44,911 bases of DNA, taken from assembly GCA_900550645.1 (NCBI GenBank), contig URTA01000013.1:1-44911 (forward strand), given 5' to 3'. A model generated the notes under the pieces. It did not search any database and had not been told where the DNA came from. It saw nothing but the letters and a program-made list of their open reading frames with translations. This document shows, in pieces, positions 6,468 through 15,237 of the stretch. The stretch's first letter is position 1, and each line of letters starts with the position of its first letter. Both the position numbers and the translations under genes were made by a program. Source of the DNA: an uncultured Porphyromonadaceae bacterium (GTDB taxonomy: Bacteria > Bacteroidota > Bacteroidia > Bacteroidales > Muribaculaceae).

Positions 6468-8150
6468 ATGGCAGACGACAAGAAGATTATTTTCTCGATG
6501 GTGGGGGTGAGCAAGGTCATACCCCCTCAGCGTCAGATACTCAAAAACATTTACCTCTCCTTCTTCTACGGGGCGAAGATAGGCATCATCGGCCTCAACG
6601 GCTCGGGAAAGTCCACGCTCCTGAAAATCATAGCCGGGCTTGACAAGAGCTACCAGGGCGAAGTGGTGTTCTCGCCCGGGTATTCCGTGGGCTACCTGGA
6701 GCAAGACCCGAAGCTCGACCCCGAGAAGACTGTGCGACAGGTCGTGGAAGAGGGCGTGCAGCCCGTCATGGACCTGCTGGCAGAGTTTGAGCGTGTCAAC
6801 GAGGCATTCGCCGACCCCGCTGTGCTGGAAGACCCTGAAAAGATGGACGCTCTCATCAACCGCCAGGGAGAACTTCAGGACAAGCTGGACGCAGCCGATG
6901 CCTGGAACATCGACAACCGCCTCGAGCGTGCCATGGACGCTCTGCGCTGTCCGCCTGACGACCAGCCGGTGTCTACGCTCTCCGGCGGTGAACGCCGCCG
7001 TGTGGCTCTGTGCCGCCTCCTCTTGCAGCAGCCTGACATACTCCTGCTCGACGAGCCTACCAACCACCTCGACGCAGAGTCGATAGACTGGCTCGAGCAG
7101 CACCTACAGCAGTATCCCGGCACGGTCATCGCCGTGACGCACGACCGCTATTTCCTCGACCATGTGGCTGGGTGGATACTCGAGCTGGACCGTGGCGAGG
7201 GCATACCCTGGAAGGGCAACTATTCCTCATGGCTCGAGCAGAAGACGCTCCGCATGGCGCAGGAGGAGAAGCAGGCCTCGAAACGCCGCAAGACCCTCGA
7301 GCGCGAGCTGGAATGGGTGCGCATGGCTCCCAAGGCGCGTCAGGCAAAAGGCAAGGCGCGTCTGTCAAGCTACGACAAGCTCCTCAACGAGGACCAGAAG
7401 CAGCGCGAGGAAAAACTCGAGATATTCATACCCAACGGGCCGCGCCTCGGCAACAAGGTCATCGAAGCCATCGGCGTGAGCAAGGCTTTCGGCGACAAGG
7501 TGCTGTTTGACGACCTCAACTTCATGCTGCCTCCCAACGGCATAGTGGGCGTAATCGGCCCTAACGGCGCGGGCAAGACCACACTCTTCCGACTCATCAT
7601 GGGGCAGGAGAAGCAGGACGGCGGCACATTTGACGTGGGCGAAACCGTCAAGGTGGCTTACGTGGACCAGACGCACAAGGATCTCGACCCGCAGAAGAGC
7701 GTATACGAGGTCATCTCGCAGGGCGTGGAGTCGTTCCGCATGGGCGGGCGCGACATGAACGCACGAGCCTACCTGTCCAAGTTCAACTTCACCGGCGCAG
7801 ACCAGGAGAAGAAGATAGGCGTGCTTTCCGGCGGCGAGCGCAACCGCTTGCACCTGGCCATGGCTCTCAAGGAGGAGGGCAACGTGCTGCTGCTCGACGA
7901 ACCTACCAATGACATCGACGTCAACACGCTCCGCGCACTCGAGGAGGGTCTGGAGAATTTCGCCGGCTGTGCTGTCGTAGTGAGCCACGACCGCTGGTTC
8001 CTCGACCGTATCGCCACGCACATACTCGCATTCGAGGGCGACAGCAAGGTGACTTTCTACCAAGGCTCGTACAGCGACTACGAGGAGTACCGCCGCAAGC
8101 GCGACGGCAACGTCACCCCGCATCGCATACGATACCGCAAGCTGCAGTGA
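6468..8150 (+). CDS. ettA: Energy-dependent translational throttle protein EttA (ABC-F ATPase)
   Basis: EttA is a cytosolic ABC-F ATPase that binds the ribosomal E site and gates entry into elongation according to the ATP/ADP ratio. The 560 residues hold two ABC domains. Walker A motifs are at residues 42-50 (GLNGSGKST) and about 364-372 (GPNGAGKTT). Signatures LSGGERRRVAL and LSGGERNRLHLAM, and Walker B segments ILLLDEPTNHLDA and VLLLDEPTNDIDV, are intact. The NDIDVNTLRALEE stretch is typical of EttA rather than other ABC-F members. The linker between the domains is Arg/Lys-rich. No membrane domain is present, so it is not a transporter. Confidence 0.96.
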   Translation: MADDKKIIFSMVGVSKVIPPQRQILKNIYLSFFYGAKIGIIGLNGSGKSTLLKIIAGLDKSYQGEVVFSPGYSVGYLEQDPKLDPEKTVRQVVEEGVQPVMDLLAEFERVNEAFADPAVLEDPEKMDALINRQGELQDKLDAADAWNIDNRLERAMDALRCPPDDQPVSTLSGGERRRVALCRLLLQQPDILLLDEPTNHLDAESIDWLEQHLQQYPGTVIAVTHDRYFLDHVAGWILELDRGEGIPWKGNYSSWLEQKTLRMAQEEKQASKRRKTLERELEWVRMAPKARQAKGKARLSSYDKLLNEDQKQREEKLEIFIPNGPRLGNKVIEAIGVSKAFGDKVLFDDLNFMLPPNGIVGVIGPNGAGKTTLFRLIMGQEKQDGGTFDVGETVKVAYVDQTHKDLDPQKSVYEVISQGVESFRMGGRDMNARAYLSKFNFTGADQEKKIGVLSGGERNRLHLAMALKEEGNVLLLDEPTNDIDVNTLRALEEGLENFAGCAVVVSHDRWFLDRIATHILAFEGDSKVTFYQGSYSDYEEYRRKRDGNVTPHRIRYRKLQ

Positions 8151-8178
8151 CACGCCGCAGACTTAAGATATGGCAATT

Positions 8179-8213
8179 CCGCCCGGACCGAAATAACAAT
8201 CGCCTCCGGGCGG
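8179..8213 (+). terminator. Putative terminator after ettA
   Basis: CCGCCCGG (8179-8186) pairs perfectly with CCGGGCGG (8206-8213), and the bases after it (CGTTATTACTG) are only moderately T-rich. It sits 28 bases past the ettA stop and would separate def-ettA from the relA transcription unit. Confidence 0.5.
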
Positions 8214-8261
8214 CGTTATTACTGTAGAACACGGAACAGAAACACTATCGTCTAAAACGAC

Positions 8262-10469
8262 ATGAAAACCGCTGTCAACGAACTTCGTGAACTTGTGCCG
8301 ATGCGCCGCCAGTGCCGTGAGCTGGCAGAGCGTGTCCTTAGCCCTGAACTGCGGCAGACTGCCCGCCGGTATATTGACGCCGTCTCGGCTTCCGGCATTT
8401 CACCTCGCGACGAACACGGACTGCTGCGCTGCCGCATGGTGATGTCGCTGTGCCTGCTGTTTGCAGAGAAAATTGAGGCAGACCCCGAGATTCTCGCCGC
8501 GTGCGCATTGACCACATACGTCCGTGAGGGCGTGTTCTCCTCTGCACAGGTCCGTCAGGACTGGGGCGACGACGTGGCTTTGCTAATCGACGGCATGCTG
8601 CGTGTCAAACGGTACAGCGACATGGGCATACACGCCGACCAGGACAATTTCCGCGGACTGCTGCTCTCGCTCGCCTCCGACATTCGCGTCATTATTATTA
8701 TGATAGTGGAAAACCTCGCCCTGATGCGTGCCATCAACCTCCACCCTGACGAGAAGTGGGTGCAGGAGGTGGCGTTTGAGGCCAACTGCCTGTATGCCCA
8801 GCTTGCCCACCGCCTCGGCCTGTACGCTATCAAGGGTGAACTCGAGGACCTCTCGCTCAAATACACCGACCGCAAGGTATACAAGCAGATAGCCGCACGT
8901 CTCAACGAAACCAAGCGCGACCGCGACGCATACATAGCCGACTTCATCAAGCCCGTGAGCCAGAAGCTCTCGGAGGCCGGGTTGAAGTTTGAAATCAAGG
9001 GGCGTACCAAGTCGATATCCTCTATTTGGGCCAAGATACGCAAGAAGAAGGTGGATATGTCGGACATATACGACCTGTTCGCTATCCGCGTCATACTCGA
9101 CTCACCCCCCGAGAAGGAGAAACAGGACTGCTGGCTGGCATATTCGATAGTCGCGGACATGTACCGCGCCAACCCTGCGCGTATGCGCGACTGGATAACG
9201 ATCCCCAAGAGCAACGGCTATGAGAGCCTCCACGCCACGGTCATGGGACCGCGCAACAAGTGGGTGGAGGTGCAGTTCCGCTCGCGTGCGATGGATTTGG
9301 TGGCAGAGAAAGGCCTTGCCGCCCACTGGCGGTACAAGGGAGGACATGCAGATGTGGCTGACCGCTGGATGAACAATGTCCGCGAGGTACTCGAGAACGC
9401 CGACGAAGGGCCGATGCGTCTGATGAAGGACATGAAGATAGACGCTTACGGCGGCGAGGTGTTCGCCTTCACCCCCAAGGGCGACCTGCTGCGCCTCCCT
9501 GCCGGAGCGACGGTGCTCGACTTCGCTTTCCAGATACACAGCCGTGTCGGCGAGCATTGCGTGGGAGCTGTGGTCAACGGCTCGCACAAGAAGATAAACT
9601 ACCACATACAGAACGGCGACTCGATTGAGGTCGTAACCTCGCCCACACAGACCGCAAAGCAGGACTGGCTCAACATTGTCGTCACCTCCAAGGCTCGCAA
9701 CAAGATACGCCAAAGCCTCAACGAGGAGCGCACACGACGCGCATCGCTCGGCAAGGAGCTGCTGCAACGCCGCGCACGAAACCGCAAGGTCGAAATAGAC
9801 GAGGCTCTGCTAATGCGACTCATCAAGAAGATGGGCTACAAGTACCTCAACGACTTCTTTGCCGACGTGGCTGACGAAAAGGTCGATGCCGCCAAGTTCA
9901 TCGCACGCTATACAGACGCTCTCGACACCGAGAGCAAGGCTGAGGAGGAGAATGTACCGGCGAGCGCAGAGGGCTTCAAGATAAACAACACGCCCCAGAC
10001 GCAGACTGGCAAGCAGACGGAGATACTCACCATTGGCGACAAGTCGCTGCGCGGCATGAACTACCGCTTCGCACGTTGCTGCAATCCCATTTACGGCGAT
10101 GACGTGTTCGGGTTCATATCCTCTGACGGCATTGTCAAGATACACAAAAGCGACTGCCCCAACGCCGCCAACATACGCCGCCGGTATCCGTACCGCATCA
10201 TATCCACGCGCTGGAGTGACAAGAACGGCGGCGAGATGATGCCTGTGACACTGCGAATAGTCGGCAACGATGACATCGAGGTCGTGACCACCGTAACGTC
10301 GATGATACAGAAAAGCCCTGGCATGACCCTGCGCAACATCTCCATCGACTCGCACGACGGCATTTTTCAGGGCTACCTGACCATAGGCATCGCAGACACA
10401 GCAATGCTCAACAGGCTGCTGCAAAAGATAAAATCAACCAAAGGTATAAAGGACGTTTCGCGGTCTTGA
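8262..10469 (+). CDS. RelA/SpoT family (p)ppGpp synthetase with degenerate hydrolase domain
   Basis: This 735-residue long RSH protein controls the stringent response. The hydrolase-like domain (about residues 20-185) lacks the catalytic HD...ED set: the usual ALLHDVVEDT segment reads ACALTTYVREG near residues 80-91, and ADRLHNMRTL reads VENLALMRAI near 149-158. The synthetase domain looks intact, including GRTKSISSIWAKI, RMRDWITIPKSNGYESLHAT (from about 306) and VEVQFRSRAMDLVAEKGLAAHW. A TGS domain (about 393-455), a conserved-cysteine segment (RFARCCNPIYGDD, near 601) and a C-terminal ACT domain follow. It should therefore make but not degrade (p)ppGpp. A second, hydrolysing RSH is expected elsewhere in the genome. 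Confidence 0.93.
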   Translation: MKTAVNELRELVPMRRQCRELAERVLSPELRQTARRYIDAVSASGISPRDEHGLLRCRMVMSLCLLFAEKIEADPEILAACALTTYVREGVFSSAQVRQDWGDDVALLIDGMLRVKRYSDMGIHADQDNFRGLLLSLASDIRVIIIMIVENLALMRAINLHPDEKWVQEVAFEANCLYAQLAHRLGLYAIKGELEDLSLKYTDRKVYKQIAARLNETKRDRDAYIADFIKPVSQKLSEAGLKFEIKGRTKSISSIWAKIRKKKVDMSDIYDLFAIRVILDSPPEKEKQDCWLAYSIVADMYRANPARMRDWITIPKSNGYESLHATVMGPRNKWVEVQFRSRAMDLVAEKGLAAHWRYKGGHADVADRWMNNVREVLENADEGPMRLMKDMKIDAYGGEVFAFTPKGDLLRLPAGATVLDFAFQIHSRVGEHCVGAVVNGSHKKINYHIQNGDSIEVVTSPTQTAKQDWLNIVVTSKARNKIRQSLNEERTRRASLGKELLQRRARNRKVEIDEALLMRLIKKMGYKYLNDFFADVADEKVDAAKFIARYTDALDTESKAEEENVPASAEGFKINNTPQTQTGKQTEILTIGDKSLRGMNYRFARCCNPIYGDDVFGFISSDGIVKIHKSDCPNAANIRRRYPYRIISTRWSDKNGGEMMPVTLRIVGNDDIEVVTTVTSMIQKSPGMTLRNISIDSHDGIFQGYLTIGIADTAMLNRLLQKIKSTKGIKDVSRS

Positions 10470-10488
10470 CCCCGGATGTCCGCAAAAC

Positions 10489-12039
10489 ATGACATCAATT
10501 ATGAAACTCGACAAAAAAGACATTCAACTGCTTGACACCAAGGGAATAAGCGAGGGACAGCTCGCGAAGCAGCTCACAATGATAGCTGACGGATTCCCCC
10601 CGATGCACATCGATGCGGCGGCTGCTGTAGGCCACGGCATCATGCGCCCAAGCGAGGAGGACGCGCAGCGTTACTCCGCTGTATGGGACAGCCGAGTTGC
10701 CGACGGAGCTAAGGTGGTGAAAATGGTGCCCGCCTCAGGTGCTGCTTCCCGCATGTTCAAGAACGTGTTCGCTTTTGTCAATTCCGGCGCGGAAGCCCCT
10801 GACACAGACTTCATGAAGGCTTTCTTCAGCCGCATCACCGATTTCGCGTTCTTTCCGCTGCTGAACAAGGCTGCGATGCGAGTGGCCGGCAAGAGCGTCC
10901 TTACTCTCATCTCCGAGGGACGTTTCCGCGAGGTGGCGCAGCTGCTCGTTTCTGACGAGGGGCTGGGTTACGGAAGCATGCCCAAAGCCCTGCTGGAGTT
11001 TCACAAGACTGTAGGCGGCACTCGCACGCCCCTTGAGGAGCAGCTCGCCGAGGGTGCGCAGTATGCCGCTGGCGCTGACGGCGTTGCCCGCGTGCATTTC
11101 ACCATTAGCCCCGAGCATCTCGATGCAGCTCGCGCAAAGGTTGAAGAGGTCTGCCGACGCATGGAGCGCGAATATGGCGTAAGGTTTGACATCTCGTTCA
11201 GCATACAGAAACCCTCGACTGACACTGTGGCTGCTGCCATGGACGGTTCGCCATACCGCGAGGACGGCACGCTCTTCTTCCGCCCCGGCGGTCACGGAGC
11301 GTTGATAGAGAACCTGAACGACCTCGATGCCGACATCGTTTTCCTCAAGAACATCGACAACGTTGTCCCCGACAGCCGCCGCGAAGCCACTGTGAAATAC
11401 AAGAAAGTGATAGGGGGTGTGCTTGTCGATGTCAAGCAGCAGATAGACCGGTATTGCGCCATCCTATCCCAAGGCACTCCCTCGCGTCAGGGTCTTGCAG
11501 AGATGCTTGCCTTTGCGCGTGAGACGCTGTGCATCTCTCATGACGGCGCAGACGGTATGGATGATGAGGCAACGGCAGATTACCTGCACCGCAAGTTCAA
11601 CCGCCCTGTCCGTGTATGCGGCATGGTCGTCAACGAGGGTGAACCCGGCGGTGGTCCGTTCCTCGCACGCAACCCCGACGGCACGGTGTCGCCGCAGATA
11701 CTCGAGTCCTCGCAGATAGACATGACCGACAGCCGCTCGGCGGAGATAGTGAGCCAAGCCACGCACTTCAACCCCGTTGACCTGGTGTGCGCCATACGCG
11801 ACTGCCATGGCAATAAGTTCAACCTGCCTGACTATATAGACCCGCAGACCGGCTTCATCTCGCAGAAGAGCCGTGGCGGTGTCGAGATAAGGGCTCTGGA
11901 GCTGCCGGGGCTGTGGAACGGCGCAATGTCTGACTGGAACACCGTGTTCGTGGAAGTGCCGGCCTCGACATTCAATCCCGTCAAGACTGTCAACGACCTG
12001 CTGCGCGATGCGCACCAGCCGGCATGTGGCCGTGGATAA
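10489..12039 (+). CDS. DUF4301 protein resembling UDP-sugar pyrophosphorylases
   Basis: This 516-residue cytoplasmic protein belongs to the DUF4301 family, common in Bacteroidetes and without an assigned function. Several segments resemble UDPGP-type nucleotidyltransferases: VPASGAASRM near residue 80 resembles a nucleotide-binding loop, PGGHGALIENL near 265 resembles the PGGNGGLYRAL type of motif, and VFLKNIDNV shortly after resembles their VDN strand. A uridylyl- or other nucleotidyl-transfer activity is an inference. ATG at 10489 was chosen, with 10501 as an alternative. It begins 19 bases after the RSH gene and ends 38 bases before an amylase gene, so a single unit is likely. Confidence 0.85.
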   Translation: MTSIMKLDKKDIQLLDTKGISEGQLAKQLTMIADGFPPMHIDAAAAVGHGIMRPSEEDAQRYSAVWDSRVADGAKVVKMVPASGAASRMFKNVFAFVNSGAEAPDTDFMKAFFSRITDFAFFPLLNKAAMRVAGKSVLTLISEGRFREVAQLLVSDEGLGYGSMPKALLEFHKTVGGTRTPLEEQLAEGAQYAAGADGVARVHFTISPEHLDAARAKVEEVCRRMEREYGVRFDISFSIQKPSTDTVAAAMDGSPYREDGTLFFRPGGHGALIENLNDLDADIVFLKNIDNVVPDSRREATVKYKKVIGGVLVDVKQQIDRYCAILSQGTPSRQGLAEMLAFARETLCISHDGADGMDDEATADYLHRKFNRPVRVCGMVVNEGEPGGGPFLARNPDGTVSPQILESSQIDMTDSRSAEIVSQATHFNPVDLVCAIRDCHGNKFNLPDYIDPQTGFISQKSRGGVEIRALELPGLWNGAMSDWNTVFVEVPASTFNPVKTVNDLLRDAHQPACGRG

Positions 12040-12077
12040 GAAACCATATACCTACTTGTAAATAAAATACTTACAAC

Positions 12078-13484
12078 ATGAATCGTATCAACAGACTTGT
12101 GAGCCGCCTGTTGCTCTGTGCAGCAGCGTGCGGCATCGCCCTGCCGTCGTTTGCCGGTGAACCGGAATACGGCACACTCAACACGGAGGCACAGCACCCC
12201 GACTGGGTCAGAAATGCCGTAATCTATGAGGTCAACCTGCGTCAAGGCACACCCGAGCGCACTCTCGCCGCAATGGAGAAGCAGCTGCCTCGACTTCAGG
12301 ATCTGGGCGTGGACATATTGTGGCTTATGCCCATACACCCTATCAGCAAGCTCAACCGCAAGGGTGAACTCGGCTCGTACTATGCCGTGGCTGACTACAA
12401 GGCGGTCAACCCTGAGTTCGGCTCTTTCGACGACCTTCGCTCTTTTGTCAAGACAGCCCACCGCCTGGGCATGAAGGTCATAATCGACGAGGTATGCAAC
12501 CATACGGGCTGCGACAACGTGTGGGTAAAGGAACACCCCGATTTCTATGCACGCAACGAGAAGGGGGAGATGTTCGGCCCGTTTGACTGGACTGACACCT
12601 ACAAGCTGGACTATTCCAACCCGCAGCTGCGTGCCGCTATGATAGACGCGCTCGAATATTGGGTGAAGGAAGCCGACATAGACGGCTACCGTTGCGACGT
12701 GGCTGGCGAAGTGCCGACATCGTTTTGGGAGGAGGCTCGCGCCCGTCTCGACCAAATCAAGCCGGTGTTCATGCTGGCCGAGGCTTCCAAGGCCGAACTG
12801 ACGCTTCGTGCCTTTGACGCTGACTATAACTGGCCGATGAAGGATGCCTTCAATGCCGTGGCCGCTACACAGGGCGTCAACAAGTATGCCGTCGGACATG
12901 GGCAGAATCTCCCGGAGTCCAACGCACGCACGCTTACTGACCTGCTGCTCAAGCAGCACCGTCAGTATCCGCAGGGCGCAATCAACATGAACATGATTAC
13001 CAACCATGACCTCAATTCATGGGAGGGGACGGAGTTTGACCGCTTTGGCGAGGCGGTGAACACATTCGCTGTGTTGAGCTACACTCTCCCCGGAATGCCG
13101 ATGATGTACACCGGTCAGGAAGTGGGCTGGAATCACGCCTTCGAGTTTTTCAAGCACGACCAAGTGCCTGTCTATAAGTATAATGAGTACACGGCGTTTT
13201 ACCGCATGCTCAACGCGCTGAAGCATGACAACAAGGCTCTTGCCGCTGGCGTGTTCAACTTTACGGACATCAATGCCGGCAGCGATGACGTTATGGCTTT
13301 CCAGCGTACAGCGTCAGGCAACGAGGTGACCGTGATAGCCAACCTCAGCGGCAAGGAGCAGCCCCTGCGCCTCAGCGTTGACGCATCTGCGCTCTCCGGC
13401 GCGACGGAATGGTTCTCGCAAGAGAAGGTGACGGCACTGCCCGCGACCCTGTCTCCCTGGCAATACCTTGTCCTTGTGAAATAA
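12078..13484 (+). CDS. Exported GH13 alpha-amylase family protein
   Basis: This 468-residue protein starts with an apparent signal peptide (LVSRLLLCAAACGIALPSFA, residues 7-26), so it acts in the periplasm or beyond. All four GH13 conserved regions are present: DEVCNHTG near residue 137, GYRCDVAGE near 202 with the nucleophile Asp, LAEASK near 233 with the acid/base Glu, and NHD near 309. It should cleave or rearrange alpha-glucans such as starch or glycogen. The C-terminal ~80 residues look like the usual beta-sandwich. No susC/susD pair or other glycan genes lie nearby, so substrate and regulation cannot be read from context. Confidence 0.93.
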   Translation: MNRINRLVSRLLLCAAACGIALPSFAGEPEYGTLNTEAQHPDWVRNAVIYEVNLRQGTPERTLAAMEKQLPRLQDLGVDILWLMPIHPISKLNRKGELGSYYAVADYKAVNPEFGSFDDLRSFVKTAHRLGMKVIIDEVCNHTGCDNVWVKEHPDFYARNEKGEMFGPFDWTDTYKLDYSNPQLRAAMIDALEYWVKEADIDGYRCDVAGEVPTSFWEEARARLDQIKPVFMLAEASKAELTLRAFDADYNWPMKDAFNAVAATQGVNKYAVGHGQNLPESNARTLTDLLLKQHRQYPQGAINMNMITNHDLNSWEGTEFDRFGEAVNTFAVLSYTLPGMPMMYTGQEVGWNHAFEFFKHDQVPVYKYNEYTAFYRMLNALKHDNKALAAGVFNFTDINAGSDDVMAFQRTASGNEVTVIANLSGKEQPLRLSVDASALSGATEWFSQEKVTALPATLSPWQYLVLVK

Positions 13485-13533
13485 GATTAGTGAACGAACC
13501 CGATATGGCAGCTGTGACGGACGTATGGCTCCG

Positions 13534-15054
13534 TTACGGCTGCCGTTCTGTTATGCCCAGCTGTTCTGCGATGCGGCGGTCGTTGCTCAGCCGGGGTATC
13601 TTGCGCTGCCCACCGAGCTTGCCGTTGCCGTGTGTTTCGAGCCAGCGGTCGAAAGTGCCGGAGGGAACTGTCACCACCTGCGGCGGCGCGAGAAAGATGT
13701 CGTGGCTGCGCTTAGCCTGGTAGTCGGAATTGACCTCCTGCAGACGGCGGTCGAGTTCGGCGGCAAACGCGGCGGTGTCTGACGGCGGTGTCAGCCATTC
13801 TATTATCCACTGGTGGCATCCTCGCTCGCCGTTGCGTGCATATACCGGCGCGACAGTGTAGTTGGCTATCCTTGCACCGGTCAGGCGCATTGCACTCGCT
13901 ATGGCGTCATCGGCATTGTACTCCATAACCTCCTCGCCGAAAGCGTTTATGAACGACTTGGTGCGCCCGGCTATGGTTATTTTGACCGGCGCGGTTGACT
14001 CTATGCGCACCGTGTCGCCTATGCGGTAACGCCACAGCCCGTTGGCGGCCGTGATAATCAACTCGTATACCTTGCCCTGCTGCACTTCCCACAGCGGGAC
14101 AGGGGAGTCCCCACCCAGCGGCAGAAACTCGTAGAACACCGCGCTGTCTATCTGCAGCAGCATCTCCCTGTCGCCAGGGCTTGTCGCGCTGGCAAAGAAC
14201 CCTTCCGAAGCGTTGTACGTCTCCACATAGTGCATCTGCGCAGGGTCGCACAGCCGCGCATACTCCTCGCGGTAGGGAGCGAATGCGATGCCGCCGTGGA
14301 AGAACACCTCGAGGTTGCGCCACACGTCAGTGATGCGCTCCGCCCCGGTTATCTGTAGCACCGTGCGTATCACGGTCAGAAACCACGACGGCACTCCCGA
14401 GATGTTGGTGATGTTGCACTTCAACGCAGCATGAGCCAGAGCCGGCAGCTTCTCCTCCCAGTCAGGCATCAGCGCAATGCGCTTGGACGGCACGCGGAAC
14501 AGCCCCGCTCCCGCCGGTATGCGGTCTATAAGTGTTGCGCTCAGGTCGCCGATGCGCACACCGTGTGCTATATCAGCCTCATGCAGCTCGTTGGCGAAAC
14601 TGCCGCCCAGGATGAATCCCTTGCCCGAGAACATACGGCTGCCTGGAGTGGCACGCAGGTAGTGCGCCACACTGTCGCTAGCGCCCGGGTAATGGTTGTG
14701 CCTCAGCGAGTCGTCCGTCACCGGTATGTACTTAGACTTGCCCCCTGAAGTGCCAGACGACTGGGCATAGCGCAGACACTTGCCGCGCCACAGCACATCG
14801 CCCTCTCCGCGTATCATGCGCATGACGTAAGGGCGCAGCGGCTCATAGTCCACCATTGGGACACGCTCGCGGAACGCCTCATAGCCGCAGCAGCCGTCCA
14901 GTCCCACAGACCTGCCGTAAGCAGTGTTGCCGCCGCGAGAGAGCAGCCACGCCAGCTGTACACGCTGAATGTCCTCGCCCTCGGCGGCCCAGCGGTCAGT
15001 CCTCGCAGCCCGCTTCGCCATAAAATGCCTTGCTATCGGAGTAAAGTCCATCAT
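13534..15054 (-). CDS. GH3 auxin-responsive promoter family acyl-adenylating protein
   Basis: This 506-residue protein matches the bacterial branch of the GH3 family, related to plant acyl-amido synthetases of the ANL (firefly luciferase-like) superfamily. The ATP/phosphate loop reads SSGTSGGKSKYIPVT near residues 95-110. GLWRYRIGDTVRI and the hinge segment ITIAGRTKSFINAFGEEVMEYNAD (about 345-390) are also family-typical. The reaction is presumably adenylation of a carboxylate and transfer to an amine, with unknown substrates in bacteria. It is monocistronic, convergent with the amylase gene, and has its own promoter at 15091-15122. Confidence 0.9.
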   Translation of the reverse strand: MMDFTPIARHFMAKRAARTDRWAAEGEDIQRVQLAWLLSRGGNTAYGRSVGLDGCCGYEAFRERVPMVDYEPLRPYVMRMIRGEGDVLWRGKCLRYAQSSGTSGGKSKYIPVTDDSLRHNHYPGASDSVAHYLRATPGSRMFSGKGFILGGSFANELHEADIAHGVRIGDLSATLIDRIPAGAGLFRVPSKRIALMPDWEEKLPALAHAALKCNITNISGVPSWFLTVIRTVLQITGAERITDVWRNLEVFFHGGIAFAPYREEYARLCDPAQMHYVETYNASEGFFASATSPGDREMLLQIDSAVFYEFLPLGGDSPVPLWEVQQGKVYELIITAANGLWRYRIGDTVRIESTAPVKITIAGRTKSFINAFGEEVMEYNADDAIASAMRLTGARIANYTVAPVYARNGERGCHQWIIEWLTPPSDTAAFAAELDRRLQEVNSDYQAKRSHDIFLAPPQVVTVPSGTFDRWLETHGNGKLGGQRKIPRLSNDRRIAEQLGITERQP

Positions 15055-15090
15055 ATAGTTAGTTCCTTTTCAGTGCGTTGGTATCAGCCA

Positions 15091-15122
15091 CAAATTTACG
15101 CAAAGTCATCCACATCACCAAA
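15091..15122 (-). promoter_or_regulatory. Promoter of the GH3-family gene
   Basis: On the minus strand, TTTG (15119-15122) and TAAATTTG (15091-15098) match the Bacteroidetes -33/-7 pair with a 20-base spacer. The gene starts at 15054. Confidence 0.65.
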
Positions 15123-15160
15123 TCCAAAATCACAGCAGATATTGGTCGGCAATATAGAGG

Positions 15161-15196
15161 AACGGCTGCAACAGGAAATATTCCATTGCAGCCGTT
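15161..15196 (-). terminator. Hairpin after the modular exported protein gene
   Basis: AACGGCTGCAA (15161-15171) and TTGCAGCCGTT (15186-15196) form a perfect 11-base-pair stem with a 14-base loop, about 40 bases past the stop at 15238. There is little T-run on the minus strand, so it may be a terminator or an mRNA end-protecting structure. Confidence 0.55.
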
Positions 15197-15237
15197 TAAG
15201 CAAGTTTCTGTTATAGTACTTCGCGGTTGAGCGATTG

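Noticed and set aside
7365..8153. 262-codon antisense frame inside ettA
   Set aside because: EttA motifs are intact on the plus strand and the antisense product has no recognisable feature.
8262..10469. Frameshift as cause of the missing HD motif in the RSH protein
   Set aside because: The reading frame and surrounding helices are continuous and alignable, so point substitutions rather than a frame break explain the loss.
11832..13007. 391-codon antisense frame over DUF4301 and the amylase gene
   Set aside because: It overlaps two well-supported genes, has no domain, and is a mirror of GC-rich coding DNA.
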